Part shown: positions 24,867-34,359 of the stretch, piece by piece
How the letters are laid out: every line of letters begins with the position of its first letter
Numbering within the stretch: the stretch's first letter is position 1
DNA from: Comamonas sp. JUb58
Lineage (GTDB): Bacteria; Pseudomonadota; Gammaproteobacteria; Burkholderiales; Burkholderiaceae_C
Direction: 5' to 3'
DNA: 64,000 bases
Assembly (NCBI RefSeq): GCF_004364775.1
Contig: NZ_SOAL01000001.1
Span: 248,001 to 312,000, forward strand
The notes under the pieces: model-generated
The model's input: only the letters and a program-made list of their open reading frames with translations
Told to the model about the DNA's origin: nothing
The model's database searches: none
Position numbers and translations under genes: made by a program

Positions 24867-24941
24867 ATGCGATCCATCCTGCTTTGGCTGATTGGCGTGC
24901 CGATCCCGATCATCATTTTGATTGCCATCTTCTTCCACTAA
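24867..24941 (+). CDS. 24-residue hydrophobic membrane peptide
   Basis: A very short frame: ATG 24867, 24 codons, TAA 24939-24941. The AGAAAGGA ribosome site is ideally placed 6 nt upstream. The product begins MRSILLWLIGVPIPIIILI, is almost wholly hydrophobic and would span the membrane once, with a GVPIP kink. It lies 64 bp after the alanine-rich membrane protein and 23 bp before a strong terminator. Similar 'MRSILLWL.G.PIP' peptides are familiar from proteobacterial genomes as unannotated or hypothetical small proteins; their function is unknown. Confidence 0.65.
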   Translation: MRSILLWLIGVPIPIIILIAIFFH

Positions 24942-24964
24942 GAAGACCGCTCCCCTAGCACCTG

Positions 24965-24988
24965 GGCCGCTCATGGAGCGGCCTTTTT
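24965..24988 (+). terminator. Rho-independent terminator
   Basis: GGCCGCTC (24965-24972) and GAGCGGCC (24976-24983) form a perfect stem around ATG, followed by TTTTT. It ends the membrane protein/24-residue peptide transcript. Confidence 0.88.
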
Positions 24989-25145
24989 GCGTTCGCATGC
25001 CGCATCGGAGAAAACATGCCGCCAGCTCAGCCTACGCATACAGCCAATTCCTCCAAACGCCTACAAGCGCGGCGTGGTGCAACTGCCATCCTTAAGGGCT
25101 TGAGCCTATCGGCCGACTACAACGCCAACCCCACGGAGATCCACG

Positions 25146-27224
25146 ATGACCACTCGCAAATCGACCTCGTCCGCAGCAAAGACCCAAGGCGCAGCAGGCG
25201 AGCTCCATGAGCAGGCCGGTGACGGCCACCCAGTGATGACGACGCAGCAAGGCATTCCGGTATCGGACAACCAGAACTCGCTGCGCGCCTACAACCGCGG
25301 CCCGACCTTGCTGGAAGACTTTGTGCTGCGTGAAAAGATCACGCACTTTGACCATGAGCGTATTCCAGAACGCATCGTCCACGCACGCGGCACGGCAGCG
25401 CATGGCTACTTTGAGCTGAGCGATTCGCTGAAGAAATACACCACGGCCAAGGTGCTGACCGAAGTGGGCAAGAAGGTGCCGATCTTTGTGCGCATGTCCA
25501 CCGTGGCGGGCGGTGCCGGCTCGGTCGATACGCCGCGCGATGTGCGCGGCTTTGCGATCAAGCTCTACACCGAAGAAGGCAACTGGGACCTGGTGGGCAA
25601 CAACATCCCGGTGTTCTTTATCCAGGATGCGATGAAGTTCCCCGACCTGGTGCATGCCGTCAAGATGGAACCGGACCGTGGCTTTCCGCAAGCCGCTTCT
25701 GCGCATGACACATTCTGGGATTTCATCTCGCTGATGCCCGAGTCAATGCACATGATCATGTGGGCCATGAGCGACCGCGCCATCCCGCGCAGCCTGCGCA
25801 CCATCGAAGGCTTTGGCGTGCACAGCTTCCGCCTCATCAACGACAAGGGCGAGAGCACCTTTGTGAAGTTCCACTGGCGCCCCCAGCTGGGCATCCAGTC
25901 CACCGTCTGGGACGAGGCCGCCAAGCTGCAGTCTGCCGATAACGACTACCACCGCCGTGATCTGTTCGAGGCGATTGAAGCCGGCCATGCGCCCGCCTGG
26001 GATCTGTTTGTGCAGCTGTTCACGCAGGAACAGGCCGATGCCCTGCCCTATGACCACCTGGACCCGACCAAGATCATTCCGGAAGAGGTGATTCCGCTCA
26101 AGAAGATTGGCAGCTTTACCTTGGACCGCTGGCCCGACAACTTCTTTGCCGAGACCGAGCAGGTCGCCTTCTGCCCGGCCAATGTGCCGCCAGGCATTGA
26201 TTTCTCCAACGATCCGCTGCTGCAAGGCCGTTTGTTCTCGTACCTGGACACGCAGCTGTCGCGCCTGGGCGGGCCGAACTTTACGCAGATCCCCGTGAAT
26301 GCACCCAAGTGCCCATTTGCGCACACCCAGCGCGATGGCCATATGCAAACCCAGGTGCCCAAGGGCCGCGTGGCCTATGAGCCATCGAGCCTGGACCCGA
26401 ACTCGCCCCGCGAATCGCGCGCCCAGGGCTTCCGCTCATTTGCGCAACCGTCCGAGGCCGATGCCAAGAGCCGCATCCGCCCCGAAAGCTTTGCCGACCA
26501 CTACAGCCAGGCGCGCCTGTTCTACACCAGCCAAAGCGAGGTGGAGCAAGCCCATATCGCCAGCGCCCTGGTGTTTGAGCTGTCCAAGGTGCAGACCCCC
26601 CATGTGCGTGAAGCCGTGGTTGCCCACCTGCTGGTGATTGACAGCGATCTGGGCAAGCGCGTGGCCAAGGGCCTGGGCCTGGCGGCCCTGCCCAAGCCCG
26701 CCAAGCCTGCGGTGCCCGTGCAAGACCTGCCACCCAGCCCCGCGCTGCGCATCATCGACCGCATGAAGCCGACCCTTGAAGGCCGTTGCGTCGCGATCCT
26801 GGTGGACGATGGTTCCAACGCTGAGAACGTGGCCGCGCTGCAAAAGGCCATCCTGGCGGAGAAGGCCATGGTCAAGATCATCGCGCCCAAGATTGGTGGC
26901 GCCACCTTGAGCGACGGCAAGCACATCGCCGCTGACGCCCAGCTGGCCGGCGCCCCATCGGCGCAGTTTGATGCCGTGGCTTCTGTGATCCCGATGGCAT
27001 CGGGCGAGATGCTGGCCAAGGATGGCGCGGCGCAAGACTGGTTCCGCGATGCCTTTGGGCACCTGAAAGCGATTGCCGCTTGCAAGGCCACGCATCTGAT
27101 CCTGGATGCCGCTGGCGTGAAGCCGGATGAAGGCGTTTTCGAGCCCAAGGATGTGGCCGGCTTTATCAAGGGCGCGAAGACGCGCTTTTGGGACCGGGAG
27201 CCCAAGGTGCGTACTTTGGCTTGA
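25146..27224 (+). CDS. katE: Catalase HPII (large-subunit, clade 2)
   Basis: Haem catalase degrading hydrogen peroxide, 692 residues as expected for the large-subunit type with a C-terminal flavodoxin-like (DJ-1/PfpI) domain. Seen: distal histidine in [10 protein letters not shown], distal asparagine in the [16 protein letters not shown] segment, [11 protein letters not shown], and the proximal haem tyrosine in [14 protein letters not shown]. Residues about 550-692 are the extra domain ([12 protein letters not shown] ... [16 protein letters not shown]). The start has GGAG upstream. HPII is usually under stationary-phase control; no promoter is evident here. Confidence 0.95.
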   Translation: MTTRKSTSSAAKTQGAAGELHEQAGDGHPVMTTQQGIPVSDNQNSLRAYNRGPTLLEDFVLREKITHFDHERIPERIVHARGTAAHGYFELSDSLKKYTTAKVLTEVGKKVPIFVRMSTVAGGAGSVDTPRDVRGFAIKLYTEEGNWDLVGNNIPVFFIQDAMKFPDLVHAVKMEPDRGFPQAASAHDTFWDFISLMPESMHMIMWAMSDRAIPRSLRTIEGFGVHSFRLINDKGESTFVKFHWRPQLGIQSTVWDEAAKLQSADNDYHRRDLFEAIEAGHAPAWDLFVQLFTQEQADALPYDHLDPTKIIPEEVIPLKKIGSFTLDRWPDNFFAETEQVAFCPANVPPGIDFSNDPLLQGRLFSYLDTQLSRLGGPNFTQIPVNAPKCPFAHTQRDGHMQTQVPKGRVAYEPSSLDPNSPRESRAQGFRSFAQPSEADAKSRIRPESFADHYSQARLFYTSQSEVEQAHIASALVFELSKVQTPHVREAVVAHLLVIDSDLGKRVAKGLGLAALPKPAKPAVPVQDLPPSPALRIIDRMKPTLEGRCVAILVDDGSNAENVAALQKAILAEKAMVKIIAPKIGGATLSDGKHIAADAQLAGAPSAQFDAVASVIPMASGEMLAKDGAAQDWFRDAFGHLKAIAACKATHLILDAAGVKPDEGVFEPKDVAGFIKGAKTRFWDREPKVRTLA

Positions 27225-27270
27225 TGGCCAGTTTTAGAGGGCCGCCGATGGCCCTTGATGCCCCGCCACC

Positions 27271-27304
27271 AGGCGCTGCAGTGAAAGCTGCAGCGCCTTT
27301 TTTG
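27271..27304 (+). terminator. Rho-independent terminator of katE
   Basis: AGGCGCTGCAG (27271-27281) pairs with CTGCAGCGCCT (27288-27298) around TGAAAG, followed by a run of T. Confidence 0.92.
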
Positions 27305-27438
27305 CGTCCATCGCCAGCAAGCATTGGTCGATTCAGCGCCTGCCCACTAACCCTGCCCAGGCCGATAAAAAACCCTGCACCGCCTCGGGAAAGTACCGCG
27401 CAAAGCGGCAGCCAGGCAATGCTATGATCGCGCAAAAT

Positions 27439-27452
27439 TTGTATGATAACAA
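27439..27452. promoter_or_regulatory. Possible GntR/RpiR-type operator upstream of the tetronate operon
   Basis: TTGTATGATAACAA has inverted TTGT/ACAA ends and resembles TTGTATNATACAA operators with one extra base. It lies 68 bp upstream of the permease ATG. The operon's own RpiR regulator or a GntR protein could bind it; this is a guess from motif form. Confidence 0.3.
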
Positions 27453-27519
27453 TATAAGCTGCTGGCAATCGACGGTCGCCAGCACCCTTCTAATAACTAA
27501 GCGAGACAAGTCCTTAGCC

Positions 27520-28884
27520 ATGTCGACCATTGCTCTTTTGGGCATTGCCGGCGCCAGCATTGCTGCGCTGCTGCTGCTCATCATCCGTTTTGAAATCCAT
27601 GCCTTTGTGGCGCTGCTGCTGGTCAGCCTCCTGGTGGCGCTGGCCACAGGCATGCCGGTCGCCGACATCATTCCCACGCTGATATCGGGTATGGGCGGCA
27701 CCTTGGGATCAGTCGCGATCCTGGTGGCGCTGGGGGCGATGCTGGGGCGCATGATCGAGGTATCCGGCGGGGCCAACACCCTGGCGCAGCGCTTTAGCCA
27801 GCTGCTGGGGCCGCAACGCGTGCCGGCGGCGCTGACGGCAGCGGCGCTGGTGCTGTCCATCCCGGTGTTCTTCGATGTGGGCTTCATCATCCTGATCCCC
27901 ATCATCTATGGCTTTTGCAAGGCGGGCGGCGTCAGCCCTGTCAAGTACGGGCTGCCGGTGGCGGGCATCATGCTGGCCACCCATGTGGTGGTGCCGCCGC
28001 ACCCGGGCATTGTGGGCGGCGCGGCTGTGCTGTCAGCCGATGTGGGCTGGATAACGGTCATCGGCCTGGGCATCTGCATTCCGCTGGCCTTTGTGGCCCA
28101 GTGGGTGGGCGGCCTGCTGAACCGCCGCAACTATGTGATGCAGGCCGATGCCGAGGCCCAGTTCCGCAACTTTGGCGTGGACCAGGCAGCAGACAGCGCT
28201 GCCGCCAAAGGCCCGGGTGTGGGTGCGATGCTGGTGCTGATTCTGGCGCCGCTGGCCCTGATCATGCTGGGCACCACGGCCGCCACTGTGCTGCCCAAGG
28301 GCAACAGCCTGCGCGAGGTACTCGCCTTTACCGGTGCACCCATTTTTGCGCTGATGGTGGCCATTGGCCTGGCCTTTGTGCTGCTGATCCGCCCGCTGCG
28401 CTGGAGCAGCAAGCGCACCAGTGAAGTGATGGAATCGGCACTGCCTGCAGCGGCCAGCGTGATCCTGGTGACGGGCGCCGGCGGCGTGTTTGCCAAGGTG
28501 CTGACGGTGAGCGGCATTGGCTCGGCGCTGTCGCAAACCCTGGCGGGCACGGGTCTGCCGCTGATTCTGCTGGGTTTCATCATCTCGCTGGCACTGCGCG
28601 CGGCGCAGGGCTCGGCCACGGTGGCCATTCTTACCACCTGTGGCCTGTTGGCCGAAAGCATCCATGGCGGCGGCTTCAGCGCCGTGCAGGTTGCCGTGCT
28701 GACGGTCGCCATCGGTTTTGGCAGCCTGGGGCTGTCGCATGTCAATGACTCGGGCTTCTGGATTGTGACCCGCTACCTGGGCCTGAGCGTGGCCGATGGC
28801 CTGCGCAGCTGGACGGTGCTGACGACCGTGCTGGGCGTAGCTGGCTTTGCGCTGACCTGCGTGGTCTGGGCGTTGGTGGCCTGA
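27520..28884 (+). CDS. GntP-family gluconate/sugar-acid permease
   Basis: Proton-coupled permease with about 12 membrane segments, 454 residues. It carries GntP family signatures: LISGMGGTLGSVAILVALGAMLG, PVFFDVGFIILIPIIY, HVVVPPHPGIVGGA, RAAQGSATVAILTTCG and a C-terminal HVNDSGFWIV. The first ATG with the expected N-terminus (MSTIALLGIAG) is at 27520; the frame open from 27424 would add 32 polar residues. It leads the tetronate operon, so its cargo is probably L-threonate or D-erythronate. Confidence 0.92.
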   Translation: MSTIALLGIAGASIAALLLLIIRFEIHAFVALLLVSLLVALATGMPVADIIPTLISGMGGTLGSVAILVALGAMLGRMIEVSGGANTLAQRFSQLLGPQRVPAALTAAALVLSIPVFFDVGFIILIPIIYGFCKAGGVSPVKYGLPVAGIMLATHVVVPPHPGIVGGAAVLSADVGWITVIGLGICIPLAFVAQWVGGLLNRRNYVMQADAEAQFRNFGVDQAADSAAAKGPGVGAMLVLILAPLALIMLGTTAATVLPKGNSLREVLAFTGAPIFALMVAIGLAFVLLIRPLRWSSKRTSEVMESALPAAASVILVTGAGGVFAKVLTVSGIGSALSQTLAGTGLPLILLGFIISLALRAAQGSATVAILTTCGLLAESIHGGGFSAVQVAVLTVAIGFGSLGLSHVNDSGFWIVTRYLGLSVADGLRSWTVLTTVLGVAGFALTCVVWALVA

Positions 28885-28984
28885 TCCGCAGCTTGATTTA
28901 TCGCGAACCTATTTGTCACTTGCATTCTTGTGCCCCGGCCACCGGCCGGGCATTCTCTACCTCTGATTCACGGGAGCATCTCCA

Positions 28985-29908
28985 ATGACTACACAAGCAC
29001 AGCACGCCAAGGTGGGCGTCATCGGCCTGGGCGCCATGGGCCTGGGCATTGCCCAAACCCTGCGCAACCGGGGCTACCAGGTCCATGTCTGTGATGTGCG
29101 CCCGGGGGCGGCGGCAGACTTTGCCAGCGCCGGTGGCGTGGCCTGCGCCCACCCGGCCGAGCTGGCGGCGCAAGTGGATGTTGTTGTGTCGGTTGTCGTC
29201 AACGCCGCGCAGACCGAGGCCGTGCTGTTTGGCGAGCATGGCGCCGCTGCGGCGATGCGCGCTGGCTCCACCTTTGTGATGTGCTCCACGGTGGACCCGA
29301 ACTGGTCCATCGCGCTAGAGGCGCGCCTGGCCCAGAGCGGTGTGCTGTATGTGGACGGCCCCATCTCCGGCGGCGCAGCCAAGGCGGCGGCCGGCCAGAT
29401 GACGATGATGACCTCGGCCACACCAGCGGCCTACGCGGCAGCGGGCGATGTGCTCGATGCGATGGCTGGCAAGGTCTACCGCCTGGGCGACAAGGCCGGC
29501 GCGGGCAGCAAGGTCAAGATCATCAACCAGTTGCTGGCCGGTGTGCACATTGCCGCTGCGGCCGAGGCCATGGCCTTGGGCCTGCGCGAAGGGGTGGATG
29601 CTGCCGCGATCTACGAGGTCATCACCCACAGCGCCGGCAACAGCTGGATGTTTGAAAACCGCATGGCCCATGTGCTGGCGGGCGACTACACGCCGCTGTC
29701 GGCCGTCGATATCTTTGTGAAGGACCTGGGCCTGGTGCTGGATACGGCACGCGCCAGCAAGTTTCCGCTGCCGTTGGCTGCTACCGCGCACCAGATGTTC
29801 ATGCAGGCCTCCACAGCCGGCTATGCCAAGGAAGACGACAGCGCGGTGATCAAGATCTTCCCCGGCATCACCCTGCCCCAGGCCGCCAACGACGGAGGCC
29901 AGCGATGA
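28985..29908 (+). CDS. ltnD: L-threonate dehydrogenase (beta-hydroxyacid dehydrogenase family)
   Basis: NAD-dependent 2-hydroxyacid dehydrogenase oxidising a four-carbon sugar acid, 307 residues. The Rossmann motif GVIGLGAMGLGIAQTL, the substrate motif DGPISGGAAKAAAGQMTMM and the catalytic lysine in KIINQLLAGVHIA are intact. The family is LtnD/YgbJ; the pathway role follows from the adjacent four-carbon-acid kinase, aldolase and isomerase. The TGA stop overlaps the kinase start (ATGA). Confidence 0.88.
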   Translation: MTTQAQHAKVGVIGLGAMGLGIAQTLRNRGYQVHVCDVRPGAAADFASAGGVACAHPAELAAQVDVVVSVVVNAAQTEAVLFGEHGAAAAMRAGSTFVMCSTVDPNWSIALEARLAQSGVLYVDGPISGGAAKAAAGQMTMMTSATPAAYAAAGDVLDAMAGKVYRLGDKAGAGSKVKIINQLLAGVHIAAAAEAMALGLREGVDAAAIYEVITHSAGNSWMFENRMAHVLAGDYTPLSAVDIFVKDLGLVLDTARASKFPLPLAATAHQMFMQASTAGYAKEDDSAVIKIFPGITLPQAANDGGQR

Positions 29909-31182
29909 GCCAGACTGCCTTGAAGCTGGGCTGCATTGCCGACGACTTTACCGGCGCCACCGACCTGGCCAATAACCTGGTGCGGGCCGGCATGCGCGTG
30001 GTGCAGACCATTGGTGTGCCCAGCGGCCCGCTGGATGCGGAGGTGGATGCCGTCGTGGTAGCCCTCAAGTCGCGCACCATCCCCGCTGAGCAGGCCATTG
30101 CCCAGTCGCTGGAGGCCCTGCGCTGGCTGCAGGGCCAGGGTGCGCAGCAGATCTATTTCAAATACTGCTCCACGTTTGACAGCACCGCTGCCGGCAATAT
30201 CGGCCCGGTGACCGATGCCTTGATGGATGCGCTGGGCAGCGATTTCAGCATTGCGACGCCCGCCTTTCCAGACAACAAGCGCACGGTCTTTAAGGGCTAT
30301 CTGTTTGCCGGCGATGTGCTGCTGAACGAAAGCGGCATGCAGAACCACCCGCTGACCCCCATGACCGACCCCAACCTGGTGCGCGTACTGCAGTCGCAGA
30401 CCCGACGCAAGGTGGGCTTGATCGACCACAGCGTGGTTGCCCAGGGCGCAGACGCCATCCGCAGCCGCATTGCGGCGCTGAAGGCTGAGGGCGTCGGCAT
30501 TGCGATTGTCGATGCGGTATCGAACGACGACCTGCTGCGCATGGGCCCGGCGCTGGCGGATCTGCCGCTGGTGACCGCAGGCTCTGGCGTCGCCATTGCG
30601 CTGCCCGCCAACTTTGGCCTGCAGCCCAGCAACCAGGCTGCCGCCTTGCCTGCGGCCAGTGGGCTGCAGGCGGTGGTGTCGGGCAGTTGCTCGGTAGCGA
30701 CCAATGCCCAGGTGGCGCAGTTCATCGCCAGCGGCCGGCCGGCCTTGGCCCTGGCGCCGCTGCGCATGGCCGCTGGTGATGCGGTGGTGCGCGAGGCGCT
30801 GGACTGGGCCCGCCCGCATCTGGCCAAGGGGCCGGTGCTCGTCTACTCCACCGCCGAGCCCGATGCAGTGCGCAGCATCCAGGCCCAGTTGGGCGTTGAG
30901 CAGGCTGGTGCGCTGGTCGAGCAAACCCTGGCCGCGATTGCGCGCGGCCTGGCGGAGCTGGGCGTGCGGCAGCTGGTGGTGGCCGGTGGCGAAACATCAG
31001 GCGCCTGCGTGCAGGCACTGGGCATTGCACAGATGCGCATTGGCGGCCAGATTGACCCAGGGGTGCCTTGGTGCCATGCGGCCAGCCCGGCAGCGCCCGA
31101 GGGCTTGCACATCGCGCTCAAATCGGGCAACTTTGGCAGCACCGATTTCTTCACCAAAGCATTCACCTGCTTGCAAGGCTGA
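29905..31182 (+). CDS. otnK: 3-oxo-tetronate kinase (four-carbon acid sugar kinase, DUF1537)
   Basis: ATP-dependent kinase phosphorylating the 3-oxo acid made by LtnD or OtnI, 425 residues. The N-terminal substrate-binding motif LGCIADDFTGATDLANNLV is the family mark. The C-terminal nucleotide domain has VVSGSCSVATNAQVAQ, VAGGETSGACVQALG and PGVPWCH. Translational overlap with ltnD and a 5-bp gap to the aldolase gene place it firmly in the operon. Confidence 0.92.
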   Translation: MSQTALKLGCIADDFTGATDLANNLVRAGMRVVQTIGVPSGPLDAEVDAVVVALKSRTIPAEQAIAQSLEALRWLQGQGAQQIYFKYCSTFDSTAAGNIGPVTDALMDALGSDFSIATPAFPDNKRTVFKGYLFAGDVLLNESGMQNHPLTPMTDPNLVRVLQSQTRRKVGLIDHSVVAQGADAIRSRIAALKAEGVGIAIVDAVSNDDLLRMGPALADLPLVTAGSGVAIALPANFGLQPSNQAAALPAASGLQAVVSGSCSVATNAQVAQFIASGRPALALAPLRMAAGDAVVREALDWARPHLAKGPVLVYSTAEPDAVRSIQAQLGVEQAGALVEQTLAAIARGLAELGVRQLVVAGGETSGACVQALGIAQMRIGGQIDPGVPWCHAASPAAPEGLHIALKSGNFGSTDFFTKAFTCLQG

Positions 31183-31187
31183 ACACC

Positions 31188-31883
31188 ATGGTCTTTATGG
31201 ATGAAACCAGCGCCCGCGCCGAGATCTGCCGGGTAGGCGCATCGCTGTTCCAGCGCGGCTATGTGCATGCCAGCGCCGGCAATATCAGCGTGCGCCTGGC
31301 CGATGGCTACCTGATCACCCCGACCGATGCCAGCCTGGGCCAGTTGGTGCCCGAGCGCCTGGCCAAGCTCGATCTGCAAGGCCAGCAGCTGAGCGGTGAC
31401 CGCGCCAGCAAGACCATCGTGCTGCACCGGCGCATTTACGAGGCCAGTGCCAACACGCCAACGCCGGCTGGCTGCGTGATCCACACCCACAGCCGCCAGC
31501 TGGTGGCCTGCTCGCTGCAAGCCACTGCCGTGCCGGAGGTGGTGCCCGCCGCCGAGCTGCTGCCCGCCCTGACGCCCTACTTTTTGATGAAGGTCGGCCG
31601 CGTGCCGCATATTCCCTACCACCGCCCCGGCTCGCCCGATGCGGCGCAGGCCGTGGCCGAGGCGATTGCGCAGTACGCAGCCGCCGGCAAGCCGATCCGC
31701 GCCGTGATGCTGGCACGCCTGGGGCCCAATGTCTGGCACGAGAGCCCGGCTGCCGCCATGGCCGCGCTGGAAGAGCTGGAAGAAACCGCTCTGCTCTGGA
31801 ACCAGTGCCGCCAGCAGCCACCCGCGCCACTGAGCGAGGCCCAGATTGACGAGCTGCGCCAGAGCTTTGGAGCCCACTGGTAA
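31188..31883 (+). CDS. otnC: 3-oxo-tetronate 4-phosphate decarboxylase-like class II aldolase, altered active site
   Basis: Class II aldolase/adducin-fold protein, 231 residues, whose position implies decarboxylation of 3-oxo-tetronate 4-phosphate to dihydroxyacetone phosphate. N-terminal [17 protein letters not shown] and the metal pair HTH (His99, His101) fit the OtnC/YgbL group. However, the usual SKE catalytic segment reads ASKTIVLH (Thr76 for Glu), and the usual ANHGP metal-ligand segment reads ARLGP (Leu178 for His). Both are seen directly in the codons. ATG 31188 follows AAGG; the frame extending back to 31068 lies inside the kinase gene. Either the chemistry uses other residues (for example His184) or the protein is impaired. 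Confidence 0.85.
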   Translation: MVFMDETSARAEICRVGASLFQRGYVHASAGNISVRLADGYLITPTDASLGQLVPERLAKLDLQGQQLSGDRASKTIVLHRRIYEASANTPTPAGCVIHTHSRQLVACSLQATAVPEVVPAAELLPALTPYFLMKVGRVPHIPYHRPGSPDAAQAVAEAIAQYAAAGKPIRAVMLARLGPNVWHESPAAAMAALEELEETALLWNQCRQQPPAPLSEAQIDELRQSFGAHW

Positions 31884-31950
31884 AACCTCATCCTGCCTGG
31901 CACGCACGGACCCTCTGCCTGCCGGCCGCCCCTTTTTTGGAAAGCACCCC

Positions 31951-32760
31951 ATGCCCCGTTTTGCTGCCAACCTGTCCATGCTCTACAACGACCTGGACTT
32001 TCTGGACCGCTTTGCCGCCGCCGCCCGCGATGGTTTTACGGCCGTCGAGTACCTCTTCCCCTACGCCTACGCGCCCGAGCAGCTGGCGGCTTTGCTGCAG
32101 CAACAGGGCCTGCAGCAAGTGTTGTTCAATGCCCCGCCCGGCGATTGGGACCGGGGCGAGCGCGGCATTGCCTGCATCCCCGGGCGTGAGTCCGAGTTCC
32201 GCGACGGTATTGCGCAGGCGCTGCGCTATGCCAAGGCGCTGCAATGCCCGCGTCTGCATGTGATGGCCGGCCTGGTGCCTGCGGGCGCAGATGCCGCTAC
32301 CGTGCGCGCCACCTACATCGCCAATATCCGCCATGCGGCCGAGCAGGCGGCGGCGCAGGGTGTGCGCATCTTGCTGGAGCCCATCAATGGCCGCGATATG
32401 CCCGGCTTCTTCCTGAGCCGCCAGGACCAGGCCCATGCGCTGGTCGCCGAAATTGGCGCCGCCAATGTGCAGGTGCAGATGGACCTGTACCACTGCCAGA
32501 TCGTCGAAGGCGACCTGGCGATGAAGATCCGCCAGTACCTGCCCACCGGCCAGGTCGGCCACATCCAGATTGCCGGCGTGCCCGAGCGCCATGAGCCCGA
32601 TGTGGGCGAGCTGAACTACCCCTACCTGTTTGCGCTGCTCGACAGCCTGGGCTACGACGGCTGGATTGGCTGCGAGTACAAGCCCGCACGCGGCGCAGCG
32701 CCCCATGCCACCAGCGATGGCCTGGGCTGGTTCAAGCCTTATCTGGCCAAGGCTGGGTAA
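31951..32760 (+). CDS. otnI: 2-oxo-tetronate isomerase (hydroxypyruvate isomerase family)
   Basis: TIM-barrel sugar-acid isomerase, 269 residues. Motifs of the Hyi/OtnI family: [85 protein letters not shown] and IGCEYKPA. The acidic and histidine metal ligands (EPIN, DLYH, HIQI, EYKP) are all present. ATG 31951 gives the conserved N-terminus. It is the last enzyme gene before the regulator. Confidence 0.9.
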   Translation: MPRFAANLSMLYNDLDFLDRFAAAARDGFTAVEYLFPYAYAPEQLAALLQQQGLQQVLFNAPPGDWDRGERGIACIPGRESEFRDGIAQALRYAKALQCPRLHVMAGLVPAGADAATVRATYIANIRHAAEQAAAQGVRILLEPINGRDMPGFFLSRQDQAHALVAEIGAANVQVQMDLYHCQIVEGDLAMKIRQYLPTGQVGHIQIAGVPERHEPDVGELNYPYLFALLDSLGYDGWIGCEYKPARGAAPHATSDGLGWFKPYLAKAG

Positions 32761-32848
32761 GCACCGCCGTGGTGGATGGGGTGGATGGGGTGGCCTAGAA
32801 TCGCCTCATCCCCCTTTAGCCGCAGGCCCACCGGCCCGCCGCCATGCG

Positions 32849-33694
32849 ATGCGACCACAAGCGACCGAATCCTTTTTGCAGCGGGTGCGCCAGCACCTGC
32901 AGGCACTGCCGGCCACCGAGCGGCAACTGGCCGACTTTGTGCTGGAGTTCCCCGGCGAGCTGGCCAGCTATGCCGGCAATGAGCTGGCCCAGCTGGCGAA
33001 GGTGTCGCCCTCCACGGTGAGCCGCTTTATCCGCCGCCTGGGCTATGAGAACTACGAAGAGGCGCGCCGCCAGGTGCGCGAGGACAAGCAAAGCGGCTCG
33101 CCGCTGTTCCAGTCGGCGGCCCAGGCTTTTCAGCGCGGGCAGATGCTGGCCACGCACCGCGAACGCTCGCTCGCCAACCTGACAAATACCCTGGACCAGC
33201 TGAGCGAGCCGCAGCTGAGCGAGATCGTGCAGGCCATCATCGCTGCGCGCCAGGTGCTTATCTTTGGCAGCCGCAGCAGCCATGCCTTTGCACAGTACCT
33301 GCGTTGGCAAATCATCCAGGTGGTGCCCCAGGTCATCAGCCTGCCCGGCCCCGGCGAGACCTTGGCCGAGTACACCACCCAGCTGGGCAAGAACGACTGC
33401 GTCATCCTGTTTGGCATGCGCCGCCAGACCCGGCAAATGGCCGCACTGCTGGCCAGCGCCAGCAAGGCCGGCGCCTCGGTGCTGCTGGTCAGCGACCAGG
33501 CCTCCCCCCACTACGCCGCTGCCACCTGGTCCATCCAGTGCGACTGCCATGGCCCAGGCCTCTTGGACAACCATGTGGCCGTGATGGCCGTCTGCGACCT
33601 GCTGGCCACCATGGTGCTGGAGGCCGCCGGCGCGCCGGGCCGCAAGCGGCTGGCGGCCATTGAGCAGCAGCATGAGCAGCACCAGGAGTTCTAG
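32849..33694 (+). CDS. RpiR/MurR-family transcriptional regulator
   Basis: A 281-residue regulator with an N-terminal helix-turn-helix (ATERQLADFVLEFPGELASY, then LAQLAKVSPSTVSRFIRRLGY) and a C-terminal SIS sugar-phosphate-sensing domain (QVLIFGSRSSHAFAQYLRW ... GKNDCVILFGMRRQTRQM ... GASVLLVSDQ). It sits 88 bp after otnI in the same orientation, so it is probably the local regulator of the tetronate operon, responding to a phosphorylated intermediate. ATG 32849 is in frame; the ATG five bases upstream is not. Confidence 0.88.
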   Translation: MRPQATESFLQRVRQHLQALPATERQLADFVLEFPGELASYAGNELAQLAKVSPSTVSRFIRRLGYENYEEARRQVREDKQSGSPLFQSAAQAFQRGQMLATHRERSLANLTNTLDQLSEPQLSEIVQAIIAARQVLIFGSRSSHAFAQYLRWQIIQVVPQVISLPGPGETLAEYTTQLGKNDCVILFGMRRQTRQMAALLASASKAGASVLLVSDQASPHYAAATWSIQCDCHGPGLLDNHVAVMAVCDLLATMVLEAAGAPGRKRLAAIEQQHEQHQEF

Positions 33695-33851
33695 GCAACC
33701 TGCATAGACGTGCAGACTCTCCGGCCGATGGGCATGCAGCGCAGCAACGCTGTAGTGCTTGCTTTAAAAGTGAATGAGGCGGGTGGGAGAGAAGTGCCTG
33801 TGCGCTCCACACATCCAGAAAACGGCTGTGGAGCAGGCAATCCCCGTGGCA

Positions 33852-33875
33852 CATTTCCACATGGCCTCCACATCG
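33852..33875 (+). repeat. Diverged direct repeat, unit 1
   Basis: Shares 21 of 24 bases with 34336-34359 in direct orientation; the shared core is CATTTCCACAT-GCCTC-ACAT. Confidence 0.5.
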
Positions 33876-33908
33876 TGCGACTGACCAACGGATCTGAACG
33901 GAACCTGC

Positions 33909-34292
33909 TTAGCGCTGATGGGGACGCGCTTGATCGGTCTTGGGCCGCTGCAGCCCACGAACGGTACGCACCCATCGCCATCCTGCAGGCTCTGACAACC
34001 AGGTGGGCGTGCGGAACTGGCCGAATGCGCTTTTGGGCGGATGTGCAAGGCCTGTCGAACCTGGCAGCGCCGCTTCTGGGCGTGGAATGCTTGGGGTGGC
34101 CCGGACGGGCCTTGGGTGATCCACCACCAGCTGGCCTGCGTGCTGCACCCCTGTCGCTTGGCTCTGTTGGCGATGGGCAGGCTCGTGGCCCCCTGTTTGT
34201 GCTTGCGCGGCCATGGAGAGGGACATGATCGCCAGGGCTTTGGCTACGGTACCCAGCCACAAGGCGAAGGGTCTGTTCTGCTTGAGAAGCAT
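33909..34292 (-). CDS. Possible small exported protein, 127 aa
   Basis: ATG 34292 has an AAAGGA ribosome site 9 nt upstream and encodes a convincing signal peptide (MLLKQNRPFALWLGTVAKAL, ending SLSMAAQAQ). The rest (GGHEPAHRQQSQ..., rich in Pro, Arg, His and Gln) has no recognisable fold. The frame may be a genuine small periplasmic protein divergent from the two-component system, or the surviving 5' end of a decayed gene. The good start with a shapeless body is why confidence is low. Confidence 0.3.
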   Translation of the reverse strand: MLLKQNRPFALWLGTVAKALAIMSLSMAAQAQTGGHEPAHRQQSQATGVQHAGQLVVDHPRPVRATPSIPRPEAALPGSTGLAHPPKSAFGQFRTPTWLSEPAGWRWVRTVRGLQRPKTDQARPHQR

Positions 34293-34335
34293 GAGGGGTA
34301 GTCCTTTGGAGGTGTTGTGTTCCCTGGCAGTGGAC

Positions 34336-34359
34336 CATTTCCACATTGCCTCAACATGG
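34336..34359 (+). repeat. Diverged direct repeat, unit 2
   Basis: Partner of 33852-33875, 484 bp downstream, with three mismatches in 24 bases. Confidence 0.5.

Noticed and set aside
25016..25210. 64-codon frame upstream of and overlapping katE
   Set aside because: It overlaps the catalase start out of frame, lacks a family signature and ends inside katE.
33710..34228. 172-codon plus-strand frame in the poorly coding region
   Set aside because: No ribosome site, no domain, and it does not explain the internal repeat; judged non-coding.
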